DNA from: Catenulispora sp. MAP5-51
Lineage (GTDB): Bacteria > Actinomycetota > Actinomycetes > Streptomycetales > Catenulisporaceae
Direction of reading: 5' to 3'
Length of the DNA: 64,000 nucleotides
Assembly: GCF_041261205.1 (NCBI RefSeq)
Contig: NZ_JBGCCH010000023.1
Location: 86,086-150,085, forward strand
In this document: piece by piece, positions 50,681 to 59,866 of the stretch
How positions within the stretch are numbered: position 1 is the stretch's first letter
How the letters are laid out: every line of letters begins with the position of its first letter
Translations under genes and position numbers: made by a program
Notes under the pieces: model-generated
Told to the model about the DNA's origin: nothing
Seen by the model: only the letters and a program-made list of their open reading frames with translations
Databases searched by the model: none

Positions 50681-52869
50681 CGGCTTCCCCTTCCCGGCAC
50701 CAGTGGATCGGCACGGCACCGCTGAGCGACGCCGCCGGCACCCCGCTGCCGGTCCCCGCGCTCGACGTGTGGTGCCACCGGCGCCAGCGCGGCCCGTTCA
50801 GCGGCGGCGGCGACCTGATGCGGCAGCTCGTCCCGCAATTGCTGGAGCGCCATCCGCACATCGCCAAGGCCCGGATCACCGAGATCGCCGCGGTCGCCCC
50901 GGAGCTCGCCGAGGTCGGCGTGCTCGCGCCGCAGACGCTGACGAACACCGCCTCGCACAAGGAGCGCACCCGGTTCTACCCGGCGACCCGCGCCCTGCGC
51001 ATCGCGCACGGCCTGGCCGAACTGCTCATGGAGTGGGCCCGCACCGAGCACCCCGACGGCCTGGTCATCGCCTTCCGGGACCTGGACCACGCCGACCCCA
51101 CCGACCGCGACCTGGCGGCCGCGCTGCTGCGCCGCTGCGACCCGGCCGTGATCACGGTGATCGCCGAGGCCGACACCGCCGGGGAGGACCTGCTCGGGCG
51201 GGCGCTGGCCGCCCATGCCGAACGCAACTCCGGGGTTCTGGCCCCGCGGCCCGGGCCGGAGGCGTCCGGGGCCGACCTGGCGCAGCAGTACATCGACTCG
51301 GACGGCACCCTGCGCGTGACGGAGGCCGTCGCGGCGTACGAGGCGCTTCCGGCGGACGAGCGCGCACGCCGCCACACGGCGCGCGCCGAGTACCTCGCCG
51401 AGAACGGGGACCAGACGTACCGCTACGGCGCGATCCCCTTCCACGCCGAGCGCGGTGTGGACCCGGCAGGAGCCGGGCTGCGGGCCTGCTATGTGGCGGT
51501 CGACGAGCTGTTCAAGGTCGGCTTCTACGAGGCGGTGCTGGACCTGGCGCTGCGCGGGCGCGAACTGGTGGCCGACACCAAGCCCGAGGAGTACTACCGG
51601 CTGACGCACAAGGTCGGCGCGTGCCTGTCGTACCTGGATCGGGGTGCCGACGCGATCGCGTACCTGCACGAGGAGCGTCAGGGCACGATCGACCCGATCG
51701 TGCACATGAACGGCGCCTACCAGCTGGCGATGCTCTACACCCGCTTCCTGCCGAAGAAGGACCACGACGAGCCGGCCGCGATGGCCTGGGTCAACACCGC
51801 GCTGGCGCTGGCCGAGAACCAGCCCGACCCGACGCTGCGGGCCCTGTTCCGGGCGTTCATGCGCAACGCGCGGGCGCTGGTCGAGCTGCACAGCCGCAAC
51901 GCCCAGGGCGCCCTGGACCTGGTCACCGAGGCGATGGAGATCACCGACGCCGAGTGCGGCCCGGACGAGCAGCTGCTGCACCGCTCGGTCCTGCTCTACA
52001 ACCGCGCGCAGGTGCTGGGGGCGAACGGCGACTACGCCGGTTCGCTGCGGGACTACGACGACCTGATCGGCCGCGACCCGGAGTACGGCGACTACTACTT
52101 CGAGCGGGCCGCGCAGCGCCGCGCGTCGGGCGACCCGGACGGGGCGCTGGCCGACTACGCCGAGGCGATCCGGCTCAGCGCGCCGTTCTACGAGGCCCAC
52201 TACAACCGCGCCGACCTGCTGCGCGAACTGGAGCGGGACGACGAGGCGATGCAGGACCTGGGCTACGCGCTGGAGCTGGAGCCGGACCACGTCGACTCGC
52301 TGGTGAACCGGTCGGACCTGCTGCTGAGCCTGGGCGAGGTGGAGCTGGCGCGCGCCGACATCGAGCACGGCCTGGCGGTCGAGCCGGAGAACGCGAACCT
52401 GCTGGCGGCCCAGGGGGCTTTGTTCGAGGCCTGCGACGATTCGCAGGGCGCGTTCGCCAGCTACACCGCGGCCCTGGACGCCGACCCGGAGCTGACCGTG
52501 GCGTGGGTGAACCGCGCGGTGCTGGCCTTCACCGCGGGCCGCCCGGCCGACGCGCTGGCCGACCTGGACGCCGCGATCGCCCTGGGCGACGACCCGGCGC
52601 TGCGCGCGAACCGCGCGATCGCCTTGCAGGACCTGGGCGAGCACGACCGGGCCCTGACCGACCTGGACGCGGCGCTGGCCGAGGCCGGCGACGACCCGGA
52701 CCTGCTCTTCCGGCGCGGCGTGAGCCGCCAGGCGCTCGGCGACGCGGCCGGTGCCCGGGACGACTGGCGGGCGCACCTGGCGGCATACGGCGAGGAGTCG
52801 CCGTTCCTGGAGGAGATCCGCTCGCAGGCCCCGGAGATCGTGGCCCCGGTGGTCGTGAGCCTGCCATGA
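50677..52869 (+). CDS. TPR protein with degenerate ATPase-like N-terminus
   Basis: A 730-residue soluble protein. Residues 25-175 resemble a STAND ATPase module without working motifs: GPFSGGGDLMRQLVP sits where a P-loop would be, and VIAFRDLDHADPTDRDLAAALLRRCDPAVITVI resembles Walker B plus following helix. Residues 205-470 and 470-720 hold many TPR-like helical pairs (YFERAAQRRASGDPDGALADYAEAIRL and DLLLSLGEVELARADIEHGL). TPR scaffolds bind partner proteins, so this may gather peptide, protease and reductase, or act as a regulator. It is coupled by ATGA on both sides. No enzymatic role is evident. Confidence 0.82.
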   Translation: MTASPSRHQWIGTAPLSDAAGTPLPVPALDVWCHRRQRGPFSGGGDLMRQLVPQLLERHPHIAKARITEIAAVAPELAEVGVLAPQTLTNTASHKERTRFYPATRALRIAHGLAELLMEWARTEHPDGLVIAFRDLDHADPTDRDLAAALLRRCDPAVITVIAEADTAGEDLLGRALAAHAERNSGVLAPRPGPEASGADLAQQYIDSDGTLRVTEAVAAYEALPADERARRHTARAEYLAENGDQTYRYGAIPFHAERGVDPAGAGLRACYVAVDELFKVGFYEAVLDLALRGRELVADTKPEEYYRLTHKVGACLSYLDRGADAIAYLHEERQGTIDPIVHMNGAYQLAMLYTRFLPKKDHDEPAAMAWVNTALALAENQPDPTLRALFRAFMRNARALVELHSRNAQGALDLVTEAMEITDAECGPDEQLLHRSVLLYNRAQVLGANGDYAGSLRDYDDLIGRDPEYGDYYFERAAQRRASGDPDGALADYAEAIRLSAPFYEAHYNRADLLRELERDDEAMQDLGYALELEPDHVDSLVNRSDLLLSLGEVELARADIEHGLAVEPENANLLAAQGALFEACDDSQGAFASYTAALDADPELTVAWVNRAVLAFTAGRPADALADLDAAIALGDDPALRANRAIALQDLGEHDRALTDLDAALAEAGDDPDLLFRRGVSRQALGDAAGARDDWRAHLAAYGEESPFLEEIRSQAPEIVAPVVVSLP

Positions 52870-53519
52870 CCACGGCCTCCGCCGCACATTCACCGCGCGG
52901 TGCCGTGGGCGGCGGGGCCGGCGTCGGTCGCGCGGACGATGCCGCCGGCGGCTTGGGTGCCGTCGGCGGCGGCGGGGCTGGTGCGGCTGGCGCGGCGAGC
53001 CTCAGCCGTGAAGCCGCCGCCGGCACCATCAGCGCCGCCGACGGCTTCGCCGCCGATCGGGAAGCAGTGCGCTCCGGCCTGCGCTGGCATGCCAAGGGGG
53101 TCGCCGTCATCACCGCGGGTGTGCACCAGCCGGTCGGCTTCGCCGCGACGTCGCTGGCCACCGTCTCCTTCGAGCCGCCGGTGCTGTCCTTCGCGGTGCG
53201 CAAGCGGTCGGCGTCCTGGCCGGTGCTGGCCGCCGAGGACCGGGTGATGGTGCATCTGCTCGCCGACGACCAGGCGGATCTGGCGCGGTTGTTCGGGGTC
53301 TCCGGCGGGGCGAAGTTCGCCGAGGGGATCCGGTGGAGCCGCGGGGCCGAGGGGTTGCCGGTCCTGGACGGGGCGCTGGCGTGGATCATGCTCACCGTCG
53401 TGCGGCGGCTGCACTTCGACGGGCACGCGATCGTGCTCGGGCGGATCACCGCGGTACGGGCCTCGGCCGGGCGCCGGCCGCTGATCCACCATGACGGTGC
53501 GTACGGCGCCCTGGCCTGA
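52866..53519 (+). CDS. HpaC/DIM6-like flavin reductase
   Basis: A 217-residue protein. After about 50 residues of Gly/Ala-rich low-complexity sequence comes the flavin-reductase-like split beta-barrel: GVAVITAGVHQPVGFAATSLATVSFEPPVLSFAV (FMN-binding), then LLADDQADLARLFG and IHHDGAYGALA at the end. Such enzymes use NAD(P)H to make reduced flavin for partner oxygenases or redox steps. No partner monooxygenase lies nearby, so it may itself act on the peptide, for instance on its Cys residues, which is an inference. ATGA overlap with the TPR gene makes it the third coupled gene of the operon. Confidence 0.85.
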   Translation: MTTASAAHSPRGAVGGGAGVGRADDAAGGLGAVGGGGAGAAGAASLSREAAAGTISAADGFAADREAVRSGLRWHAKGVAVITAGVHQPVGFAATSLATVSFEPPVLSFAVRKRSASWPVLAAEDRVMVHLLADDQADLARLFGVSGGAKFAEGIRWSRGAEGLPVLDGALAWIMLTVVRRLHFDGHAIVLGRITAVRASAGRRPLIHHDGAYGALA

Positions 53520-53641
53520 AACCCCGTTCAGGGTTAGTCCCCTGCATAGCGTCTCAGGGTTGTGTGAAAGCGGCGGACGGTAGAAGTTCCCCATAGGTTC
53601 ACAGAACACCAGTTCTCGATCGTGTCGCCGTTCACCGGGGG

Positions 53642-56600
53642 GTGCAGGACACATTGGCCACCGACGAATACCGCGTCGAGCTGCTGGGACCGCCGAGGAT
53701 CCAGGTGGCCGGGGAGGCGATCGACCTCGGCGGCCCGCGGCAGGAGAAGCTGCTGACCGTGCTGGTGCTCGAAGCCGACCGGGTCCTGCCGGTCGAGGCC
53801 CTGGTCGACGCGCTGTGGGACGAGGACCCGCCGGCGACGGCGCGGCGCCAGGTCCACAACGCGGTGTCCGAGCTCCGACGGCGCCTGGGCCCGGCGCGCG
53901 AGGTCGTGGTCAGCAACCGGTACGGCTACCGGGCCTGCGTGTCCGCCCGGAACGTCGACGTCCACCGCTTCCGGGAACTGGTCGCCGTCGCCGGGCGCGC
54001 CGCCTCCGACAAGCGCCCGGCCGAGGCGATCACGGCGTTCGACAGCGCGCTGGGCCTGTGGCGCGGGTCCGCGCTGGCCGGGATGGAGGGCCCTGCGATG
54101 CGGCTGGCCGCGGCCCGGCTGGAGGAAGAGCGGCTGTCCGCCCTCGAGCAGCTGGTCGGTCTGCGCCTGGACCAGGGCGGCGGCCCGGATTACGTGCCGG
54201 CCCTGCGTGAACTGGTCGCCGAGCACCCGTTCCGCGATCCGTTCCGCGGCCAGCTGATGCTGGCGCTATACCGGTCGGGGCGGCAGGCGGAAGCCTTGGA
54301 CGTCTACGAACGAGGCCGGGCCCAGCTGGCCGGCGATCTCGGGCTGGACATGCGGGCCGGCCTGCGACGGCTGCACGAGCTGATCCTGCGCAACGATCCG
54401 TCCCTGGACGCGCCCTGCCGCGCGGCGTCGGAACTGTCGATGCCGTCCGCGCCGGCAGCGTCCACCGCGTCGGCCCCCGCCCCGGCACCGCACAAGGCCG
54501 TCGTCACGCAGAACCTCCGCACCGAGCAGATCCGCGCCACCCCGGGCGACAACTTCCTCCCCTGCCCGGTCCGCGACTTCGTCGGCCGCGAGGACGACCT
54601 CGAAGGGCTGACCCGGGCCCTGGTCGCCGACCCGGACAGCGCGGGCGTGGTGTGTCTGGACGGCATGGCCGGCGCCGGGAAGACAGCGCTGGCCCTGCAA
54701 GCCGCGCACCTCGTCGCCGACCGGTTCCCGGACGGGCAGTTCTTCGTCGACCTGCGCGCCCACTCGCCGGGCCAGGGACCGCTGCCGCCGGCCACGGCGC
54801 TGGACTGGCTGCTGCGCGCCGCCGGATACGGACCGGAGATCCCCGCCGACCCGGCGCAGCAGACGGCCGCCTGGCGCGCGCTGCTGGCCAAGCGCCGAGC
54901 CCTGGTGGTGCTGGACGACGCCCTGGACGCCCGCCAGATCAGGCCCCTGATCCCCGGTGCGGGCCGCTCGATGGTGCTGGTCACCAGCCGCAAACGGCTG
55001 CTCGACCTGGAAGCCGCGGACACGCACTCGCTGGACGTGCTGTCCGAACAGGATTCCGTGGCGCTGTTCACGCGCATCGTCGGGGACGCCCGGACACAGG
55101 CCGAACCCGCCGCCGTCGCCGACATCATCGTGTTCTGCGACCGCCTGCCGCTGGCGATCCGGATCGCCGCCTCGCGGCTGCGGCACCGGCCCGGATGGTC
55201 GGTGGCGGACATGGCCGACCGCCTGCGCGGCGGACCCGGCCTGACCGAACTGGTCGCCGGGGACCGCAGCGTGGCCGGCGCGTTCGAGGTCTCCTACCGC
55301 CGCCTCGGCCAGCCGGACCAGGACGTCTTCAGAGCCCTGAGCCTGCACCCCGGCCGGGACTTCGACGCCGCCGCCGCGGCCGCGCTGGCCGGCCTGCCGA
55401 CCGACCGGGCCACGGCCTGCCTGGAACGCCTCGTCGACGTGAACCTGCTGGGCCAGGACCGTTTCGGACGCTACCGGCTGCCCGACCTGATCCGGCGGTA
55501 CGCGGCGAGCAAGGCGCTGCGGTCGGATTGCCCGGAGCGGCGCGAGGCGGCGCTGGACCGGCTGCGCTCGCACTACCGGCGGCTCGCCGTGGCGGCGATG
55601 ACGCTGGCCGACCCGGGCTCGGGCTTGTGGACCGAGATCTGGGGCCCGGCCGAGGAAACGCCGGCCGGCGCGCACACTGCGAACGACTCGAACAACACAA
55701 ACAACGCGCACACCCCACCCACCGCACACGCCCCGGACACCGGCGGCCTGCCCCGCACCGTCGACGACGTCGTCAGCCTGCTCCGGGACGAGCGCGCGAA
55801 CCTGACGGCCGTCATCGGCCTGACCGCCTCGGGCCCGCACCCGGAACAGACCTGCCAGTTGGCCGTGGCGACCGCCTCACTGCTGGTCCACGGCGGCTAC
55901 GCCCAGGAGGCCCTGCCCAGTCTGGAATTGGCGGTCCGCGACGCCACCGCGGCCGCGGACCTCAGAGGGCGGGCAGCGGCCCGACTGCACACCGGTCTGG
56001 CGCTGCGAACCCTGGGCCGGCATCAGGAAGCGGTCGAGGCGCTGAAGGCGGCGCTGGCGGAGTTCGACGCCCTCGGCGACCTGCAGGGGATGTCCCGAAC
56101 GCTGCGCAACCTGGGCTGTGTCCACCACATGCGTGGCGACTTCGACAAGGCCCTGCACCACTACCAGCGGGCTTTGGAACTGGCCCGCAAGATCGGCGCG
56201 GGCCGCGACGAGGCGGCGGCGCTGGCGAACATCGGCTCGCTGCTGGGGTGCATGCACAAGCACGAGGAAGCGCTGTGGCACCACGAGCAGGCCCTGACCC
56301 GCAGCGAGGAACTCGCCAACCCCTACCTGCAAGTCATAGCCCTGACGAACATCGGCGTGGCACGGTCCAGGCTCGGCGACGGGGTCCACGCCCGCACCGC
56401 CCTGCACCGCGCCCTGGAACTGGCCGCGCGGATCGGCGCCCGGCACGTCGAGGGCGGCGTGTGCTGCTCGATCGCCGACCTGCTGCACCGCGACGGCGAC
56501 CACGCCGGCGCGCTGCCGTGGGCGCGGCGGGCGCTGGCCGTGGCCGCGCAGAGCGACAACCCCATTCTGGAGAGCACCACCTGGAACCTCATCGGCAGGC

Positions 56601-56845
56601 TCCAGTTCGGACTCGGCCACCTGGCGGCGGCCCGTGCCAGCCATCTCAGGGCCCTGTCGCTGTGCCGGGACCGGGGCATCCGCTACGAGGAGGCCGTGGC
56701 CTGGGAAGGCCTGGCGGCGGTCGCCCGCGGCGACGGCGACTCCGAGGTCGCCGGCGACTACGCGGACCAAGCCGTCGCGATGTTCCACGACGCGGACTCC
56801 GACCGGGCCGCCGCCGTGCTGGCGGCGGCCCTGGCAGCGGGCTGA
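53642..56845 (+). CDS. AfsR/SARP-family regulator (BTAD-NB-ARC-TPR)
   Basis: A 1067-residue activator. Residues 10-100 are the OmpR-like winged helix (LLGPPRIQVAGEAIDLGGPRQ, ARRQVHNAVSELRRRLG). Residues 105-250 are the BTAD helical domain. An NB-ARC ATPase follows (CLDGMAGAGKTALALQ Walker A; ALVVLDDALD Walker B; MVLVTSRKRLL). About 350 C-terminal residues are TPRs. These regulators activate secondary-metabolite and RiPP operons. Position 122 bp after the flavin reductase on the same strand makes it the likely activator of the small-peptide locus, though also possibly of distant genes. Start GTG 53642 is family-like. Confidence 0.9.
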   Translation: MQDTLATDEYRVELLGPPRIQVAGEAIDLGGPRQEKLLTVLVLEADRVLPVEALVDALWDEDPPATARRQVHNAVSELRRRLGPAREVVVSNRYGYRACVSARNVDVHRFRELVAVAGRAASDKRPAEAITAFDSALGLWRGSALAGMEGPAMRLAAARLEEERLSALEQLVGLRLDQGGGPDYVPALRELVAEHPFRDPFRGQLMLALYRSGRQAEALDVYERGRAQLAGDLGLDMRAGLRRLHELILRNDPSLDAPCRAASELSMPSAPAASTASAPAPAPHKAVVTQNLRTEQIRATPGDNFLPCPVRDFVGREDDLEGLTRALVADPDSAGVVCLDGMAGAGKTALALQAAHLVADRFPDGQFFVDLRAHSPGQGPLPPATALDWLLRAAGYGPEIPADPAQQTAAWRALLAKRRALVVLDDALDARQIRPLIPGAGRSMVLVTSRKRLLDLEAADTHSLDVLSEQDSVALFTRIVGDARTQAEPAAVADIIVFCDRLPLAIRIAASRLRHRPGWSVADMADRLRGGPGLTELVAGDRSVAGAFEVSYRRLGQPDQDVFRALSLHPGRDFDAAAAAALAGLPTDRATACLERLVDVNLLGQDRFGRYRLPDLIRRYAASKALRSDCPERREAALDRLRSHYRRLAVAAMTLADPGSGLWTEIWGPAEETPAGAHTANDSNNTNNAHTPPTAHAPDTGGLPRTVDDVVSLLRDERANLTAVIGLTASGPHPEQTCQLAVATASLLVHGGYAQEALPSLELAVRDATAAADLRGRAAARLHTGLALRTLGRHQEAVEALKAALAEFDALGDLQGMSRTLRNLGCVHHMRGDFDKALHHYQRALELARKIGAGRDEAAALANIGSLLGCMHKHEEALWHHEQALTRSEELANPYLQVIALTNIGVARSRLGDGVHARTALHRALELAARIGARHVEGGVCCSIADLLHRDGDHAGALPWARRALAVAAQSDNPILESTTWNLIGRLQFGLGHLAAARASHLRALSLCRDRGIRYEEAVAWEGLAAVARGDGDSEVAGDYADQAVAMFHDADSDRAAAVLAAALAAG

Positions 56846-56851
56846 TCAGCC

Positions 56852-56907
56852 CTGTAGCTCGTTCCCTGTAGCTCGTTCCCTGTAGCCCGTTCTCTGCAGC
56901 CCGTTCT
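56852..56907 (+). repeat. 14-bp tandem repeat after the SARP stop
   Basis: CTGTAGCTCGTTCC at 56852 and 56866, CTGTAGCCCGTTCT at 56880 and CTGCAGCCCGTTCT at 56894. The four copies start six bases past the SARP stop and lie in the gap to the convergent regulator. Confidence 0.9.
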
Positions 56908-56921
56908 ATTCGGTCGCACCG

Positions 56922-59744
56922 TTACCCGAAGCGGACGCTCTCCGGTCCGGCCGGTCGCATCCCCAGGCGGGCCGCCGCGTCGGCCGCGTGCCGGCGAGAA
57001 GTCACGGCCAGCTTGGTCAGGACTGCCGCCACGTGGTGCTCCGCGGTGCGGGTCGACACGCTCAGGCGCTCGGCGATGGCGGCGTTGCTCAGCCCCGCGG
57101 ACAACAGCATCAGCACCTCCGCCTGCCGCGATGTCAGTCCGGCCGGGTGGTTGACCGACGCCGGGCGCGGCCCGCGCTGCACGACCAGTCCGCGGAACCG
57201 GCGCAGCCGACGCCGCAGCCGGCGCGCGAGAGGGTCGGCGCCCAACGCGCTGGACAGTTCCAGAGCCCGTGCCAGATCCTCGGGGAGGTCACTGCAAGCA
57301 AGAGCCTCGGCCTGCTCATAGCCGCAGCCCAGGAGCGCCCAGGCTTTCGCCGCCGTCTGGCAATCCCCCGCCAACAGCAGACGGTAGGGCTCGGCGAACC
57401 AACTGGCGACCGGCGCCGGCGTCCCGGCCCTGCGCAGCCACCAGGCCAGCTCGCCGGCGAACCACGGGTGGCGGGCGCGCCAGGCCTGGCCGAAGGCCAC
57501 CACCAGCCGGTCGACGCGCAGGGTCTCCCGGTCCGAGAGCCAGAAGTGTTCGGCTTCGGCGACCGTGGCCAGCACGACGGCCTGGAGCTCGCCCGCCGCC
57601 TCGGCGATCCGGACGGCCCGGTGGGCCGGTTCGCTCGCACCGGCCAAGCCCTGCCGGGCACGGAGCCGCGCGAGGGTGCTCAGCGCGGGAACGGCGGTCG
57701 GGCCGGTGAACCCGATCCGCTGGAGTGATTCCTCCGCGTCGCATAGCGCGCCATTCCAGTCGCCCCACTCAAGGCGGAGCCAGGAGCGCAGGGCGAGGAG
57801 TTGGCCGGAGTGGTGCGGCGGGGCGAGGGCGAGAACCGTCGGTTGCAGCGCGTCGTCGAGCACTGCGGCAGCAGCTGCGTGCTCACGGTGCACGATGTCA
57901 TGGCCGGCCAGCATGGCAGCCGCGTGTCCGGCCTCGTCGCCGAGCCCGTGCTCCAGCGCGATCAGCCAACCCCGAGCCACCTCGGACCGGCCGTCGGCCT
58001 CGCCTCCCGCGAGCTTCGCAGAACCCAGAGCTATCAATGCGGCGGACCCGGCTCGCGCATCGTCAGCGGTTTCGGCAGCCCGGATCGCCCGGTTGGCGGA
58101 CTCGAGCGCCGACGCCGGATGCGGGACGAGCACCTCCAGGCGCGACAGCTCCGCATGCGCCAGCGCGAGCGCGGCCGCATTCCCAACCCTGTCAAGCAAA
58201 TCGGCGGCCCGGCCGGCGGCTTCCCACGCGGCGGGCCGGTCCCCGACCAGCCAGAGCGCACGCGCCAGGCGACGCAGTGCCCGCCCGGCCCGGTCGGCCC
58301 GGTCGGCGGCCTCCCAGGCCGAGACCGCGTCGCGTCCCGCCGCACACGCTTCCCTCAGGCGACCGCTCAGATAGGCCTGCTCGGCCAACGCGTCCAGCAG
58401 CTCGCCGCGACCCGCGTGATCGAGCGGATCGGTGTGCGCGAGCGCTGCCTCGTAGAGCCCGATCGCCGTCTCCGACGCCCCGCAGTCGGCGGCTTCCCGG
58501 GCGGCGTGCGGGGCATGGCGCCGGATCACGTCGTCGTCGTCGCAGCCGATCGCGTGGAAAACCAGGCGGGCAGCGGTGACGCCGGGCCGGTCCGGGTGGG
58601 CGACGAGAGCTCGCAGCAGGTCGCGGTGGAGCGCGCGGCGGGTGAACAGCGGCGTCAGATCGCGGACGACCTGCTTCAGGATCCCGTGCCGGAAGTCGAT
58701 CCGGCCGGCCCTGCGCACGAGCAGCCCGGAGGCCAGGCACTCGTCCGCCGCCGCTTCGTCGCCGCCCTCCAGTGCCTCCAGCGTCCCCAGCGTCCCCAGC
58801 GGTTCCAACCCTCCCGACGCTTCCAGCGTCTCCAGCAGCCACGGCTCCACGCCGTCCGGTGCGAGAGCGACGAGGTGTGCCACCTTCCGCGCAGCCGGCC
58901 GCAGCTCGGCCATCCGGGACGCGGCCAACGCGCCGAGCCGGGACGCGGCGTCCGGCATGCCCGATGCACCCGGCCCATCCGGTTCGGCCCCGCAGGCGAG
59001 GATCTCGTTCGCCAGCAACGGATTCCCGCCGCTGAGCCGGTACAGGCCCGGGTCCGGCCGTCCGGCGTCCCGCGCCAGCTCGGCCACGGCGAAGGGCGAG
59101 AGCAGGGGCACCGCGAGGTAGGTGACCGCGTGCGCCGGAACCGCCGCAAGCATCGCACTGAGCCGATGCCCCGGCGGCACCTGCTCGGTCCGGCAGGTCA
59201 TGATGAACAGGGCCGGACATCGCTCCAACCGGCGCCCGATCGCGGTCAGCATGTCGACGGCGGCCTCGTCGGCCCATTGCAGGTCCTCCAGGACCACCAC
59301 CAGCCCGCCGTGTTCCCGGGCCAAGCGGGCCAGGCCGTCCGCCAGGGCCATCGGATTCTTCGCGGCCTTCGCCTCCAGACCGGCCTGCCGGGCGAGGTCC
59401 CGCCACAGCGCCCGGCTCCGAGGGCGTCCGACCGCCGGATCGCAGCACCCTGCGAGAAAGCGAACCCGCCCGCGGTGCCGGTCGGCGAAGCGGTGTATCA
59501 GGGTGCTCTTACCGATCCCGGCCTCGCCGGTCACCCAGGCGATCCGGCCGGCGTCGCGGCTGGCGGCCAGCAAGGCGTCCAGATCGGTGAGGATGGCCTC
59601 GCGTTCTACGGGTCCCAGTGGTGGCAGCGATGCTAGCTTGAAAAGGGGCGGTGGCGGGGACGGCTCGAGTGCGCTCGGAGCAGACAGTGAAGTCACCACG
59701 CCACCGTGGCTCGGCACCCGCCGGGAATCGCACGACCCTGACAT
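56922..59744 (-). CDS. LuxR-family ATPase regulator (LAL type)
   Basis: About 940 residues. An N-terminal AAA/STAND ATPase has WVTGEAGIGKSTLIHRFADR (Walker A) and GLVVVLEDLQWADEAAVDML (Walker B). A long helical, TPR-like middle follows. The C-terminus is a LuxR helix-turn-helix (LTSRQAEVLMLLSAGLSNAAIAERLSVSTRTAEHH). LAL proteins are large signal-dependent activators of catabolic or metabolite genes. I chose ATG 59744 behind GAGGTCC; other starts up to 59837 are open, the furthest overlapping the GntR operator. It is convergent with the SARP gene across 76 bp of repeats and divergent from the GntR gene. Confidence 0.85.
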   Translation of the reverse strand: MSGSCDSRRVPSHGGVVTSLSAPSALEPSPPPPLFKLASLPPLGPVEREAILTDLDALLAASRDAGRIAWVTGEAGIGKSTLIHRFADRHRGRVRFLAGCCDPAVGRPRSRALWRDLARQAGLEAKAAKNPMALADGLARLAREHGGLVVVLEDLQWADEAAVDMLTAIGRRLERCPALFIMTCRTEQVPPGHRLSAMLAAVPAHAVTYLAVPLLSPFAVAELARDAGRPDPGLYRLSGGNPLLANEILACGAEPDGPGASGMPDAASRLGALAASRMAELRPAARKVAHLVALAPDGVEPWLLETLEASGGLEPLGTLGTLEALEGGDEAAADECLASGLLVRRAGRIDFRHGILKQVVRDLTPLFTRRALHRDLLRALVAHPDRPGVTAARLVFHAIGCDDDDVIRRHAPHAAREAADCGASETAIGLYEAALAHTDPLDHAGRGELLDALAEQAYLSGRLREACAAGRDAVSAWEAADRADRAGRALRRLARALWLVGDRPAAWEAAGRAADLLDRVGNAAALALAHAELSRLEVLVPHPASALESANRAIRAAETADDARAGSAALIALGSAKLAGGEADGRSEVARGWLIALEHGLGDEAGHAAAMLAGHDIVHREHAAAAAVLDDALQPTVLALAPPHHSGQLLALRSWLRLEWGDWNGALCDAEESLQRIGFTGPTAVPALSTLARLRARQGLAGASEPAHRAVRIAEAAGELQAVVLATVAEAEHFWLSDRETLRVDRLVVAFGQAWRARHPWFAGELAWWLRRAGTPAPVASWFAEPYRLLLAGDCQTAAKAWALLGCGYEQAEALACSDLPEDLARALELSSALGADPLARRLRRRLRRFRGLVVQRGPRPASVNHPAGLTSRQAEVLMLLSAGLSNAAIAERLSVSTRTAEHHVAAVLTKLAVTSRRHAADAAARLGMRPAGPESVRFG

Positions 59745-59836
59745 CGGTCGGACCTCGGTGACACTGGCGCGCCATCGGTCGTGCATCGTGAAGTGATGAC
59801 GGGGCCTTGTCTGGCTCTGGGACCCCGCCTTCTCCA

Positions 59837-59849
59837 AATGTCAGACATT
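59837..59849. promoter_or_regulatory. GntR/FadR-type operator palindrome
   Basis: AATGTCAGACATT is a perfect 13-bp palindrome around one base, matching the NGT-N3-ACN core of FadR-type GntR sites. It lies 17 bases before the gntR ATG, fitting autoregulation and possible control of the LuxR gene. Confidence 0.7.
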
Positions 59850-59866
59850 CGGCTCCCATACAGATC

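Noticed and set aside
49384..52869. An 1161-codon plus-strand frame across the M50 and TPR genes
   Set aside because: The M50 protein is encoded in a different frame with clear motifs. The long frame is the TPR gene plus a shadow upstream; the TPR gene starts at ATG 50677.
53520..53641. SARP-type heptamer repeats before the SARP gene
   Set aside because: TTCAGGG, CTCAGGG, TTCACAG and TTCACCG occur, but their spacing does not follow the 11- or 22-bp register expected for SARP sites.
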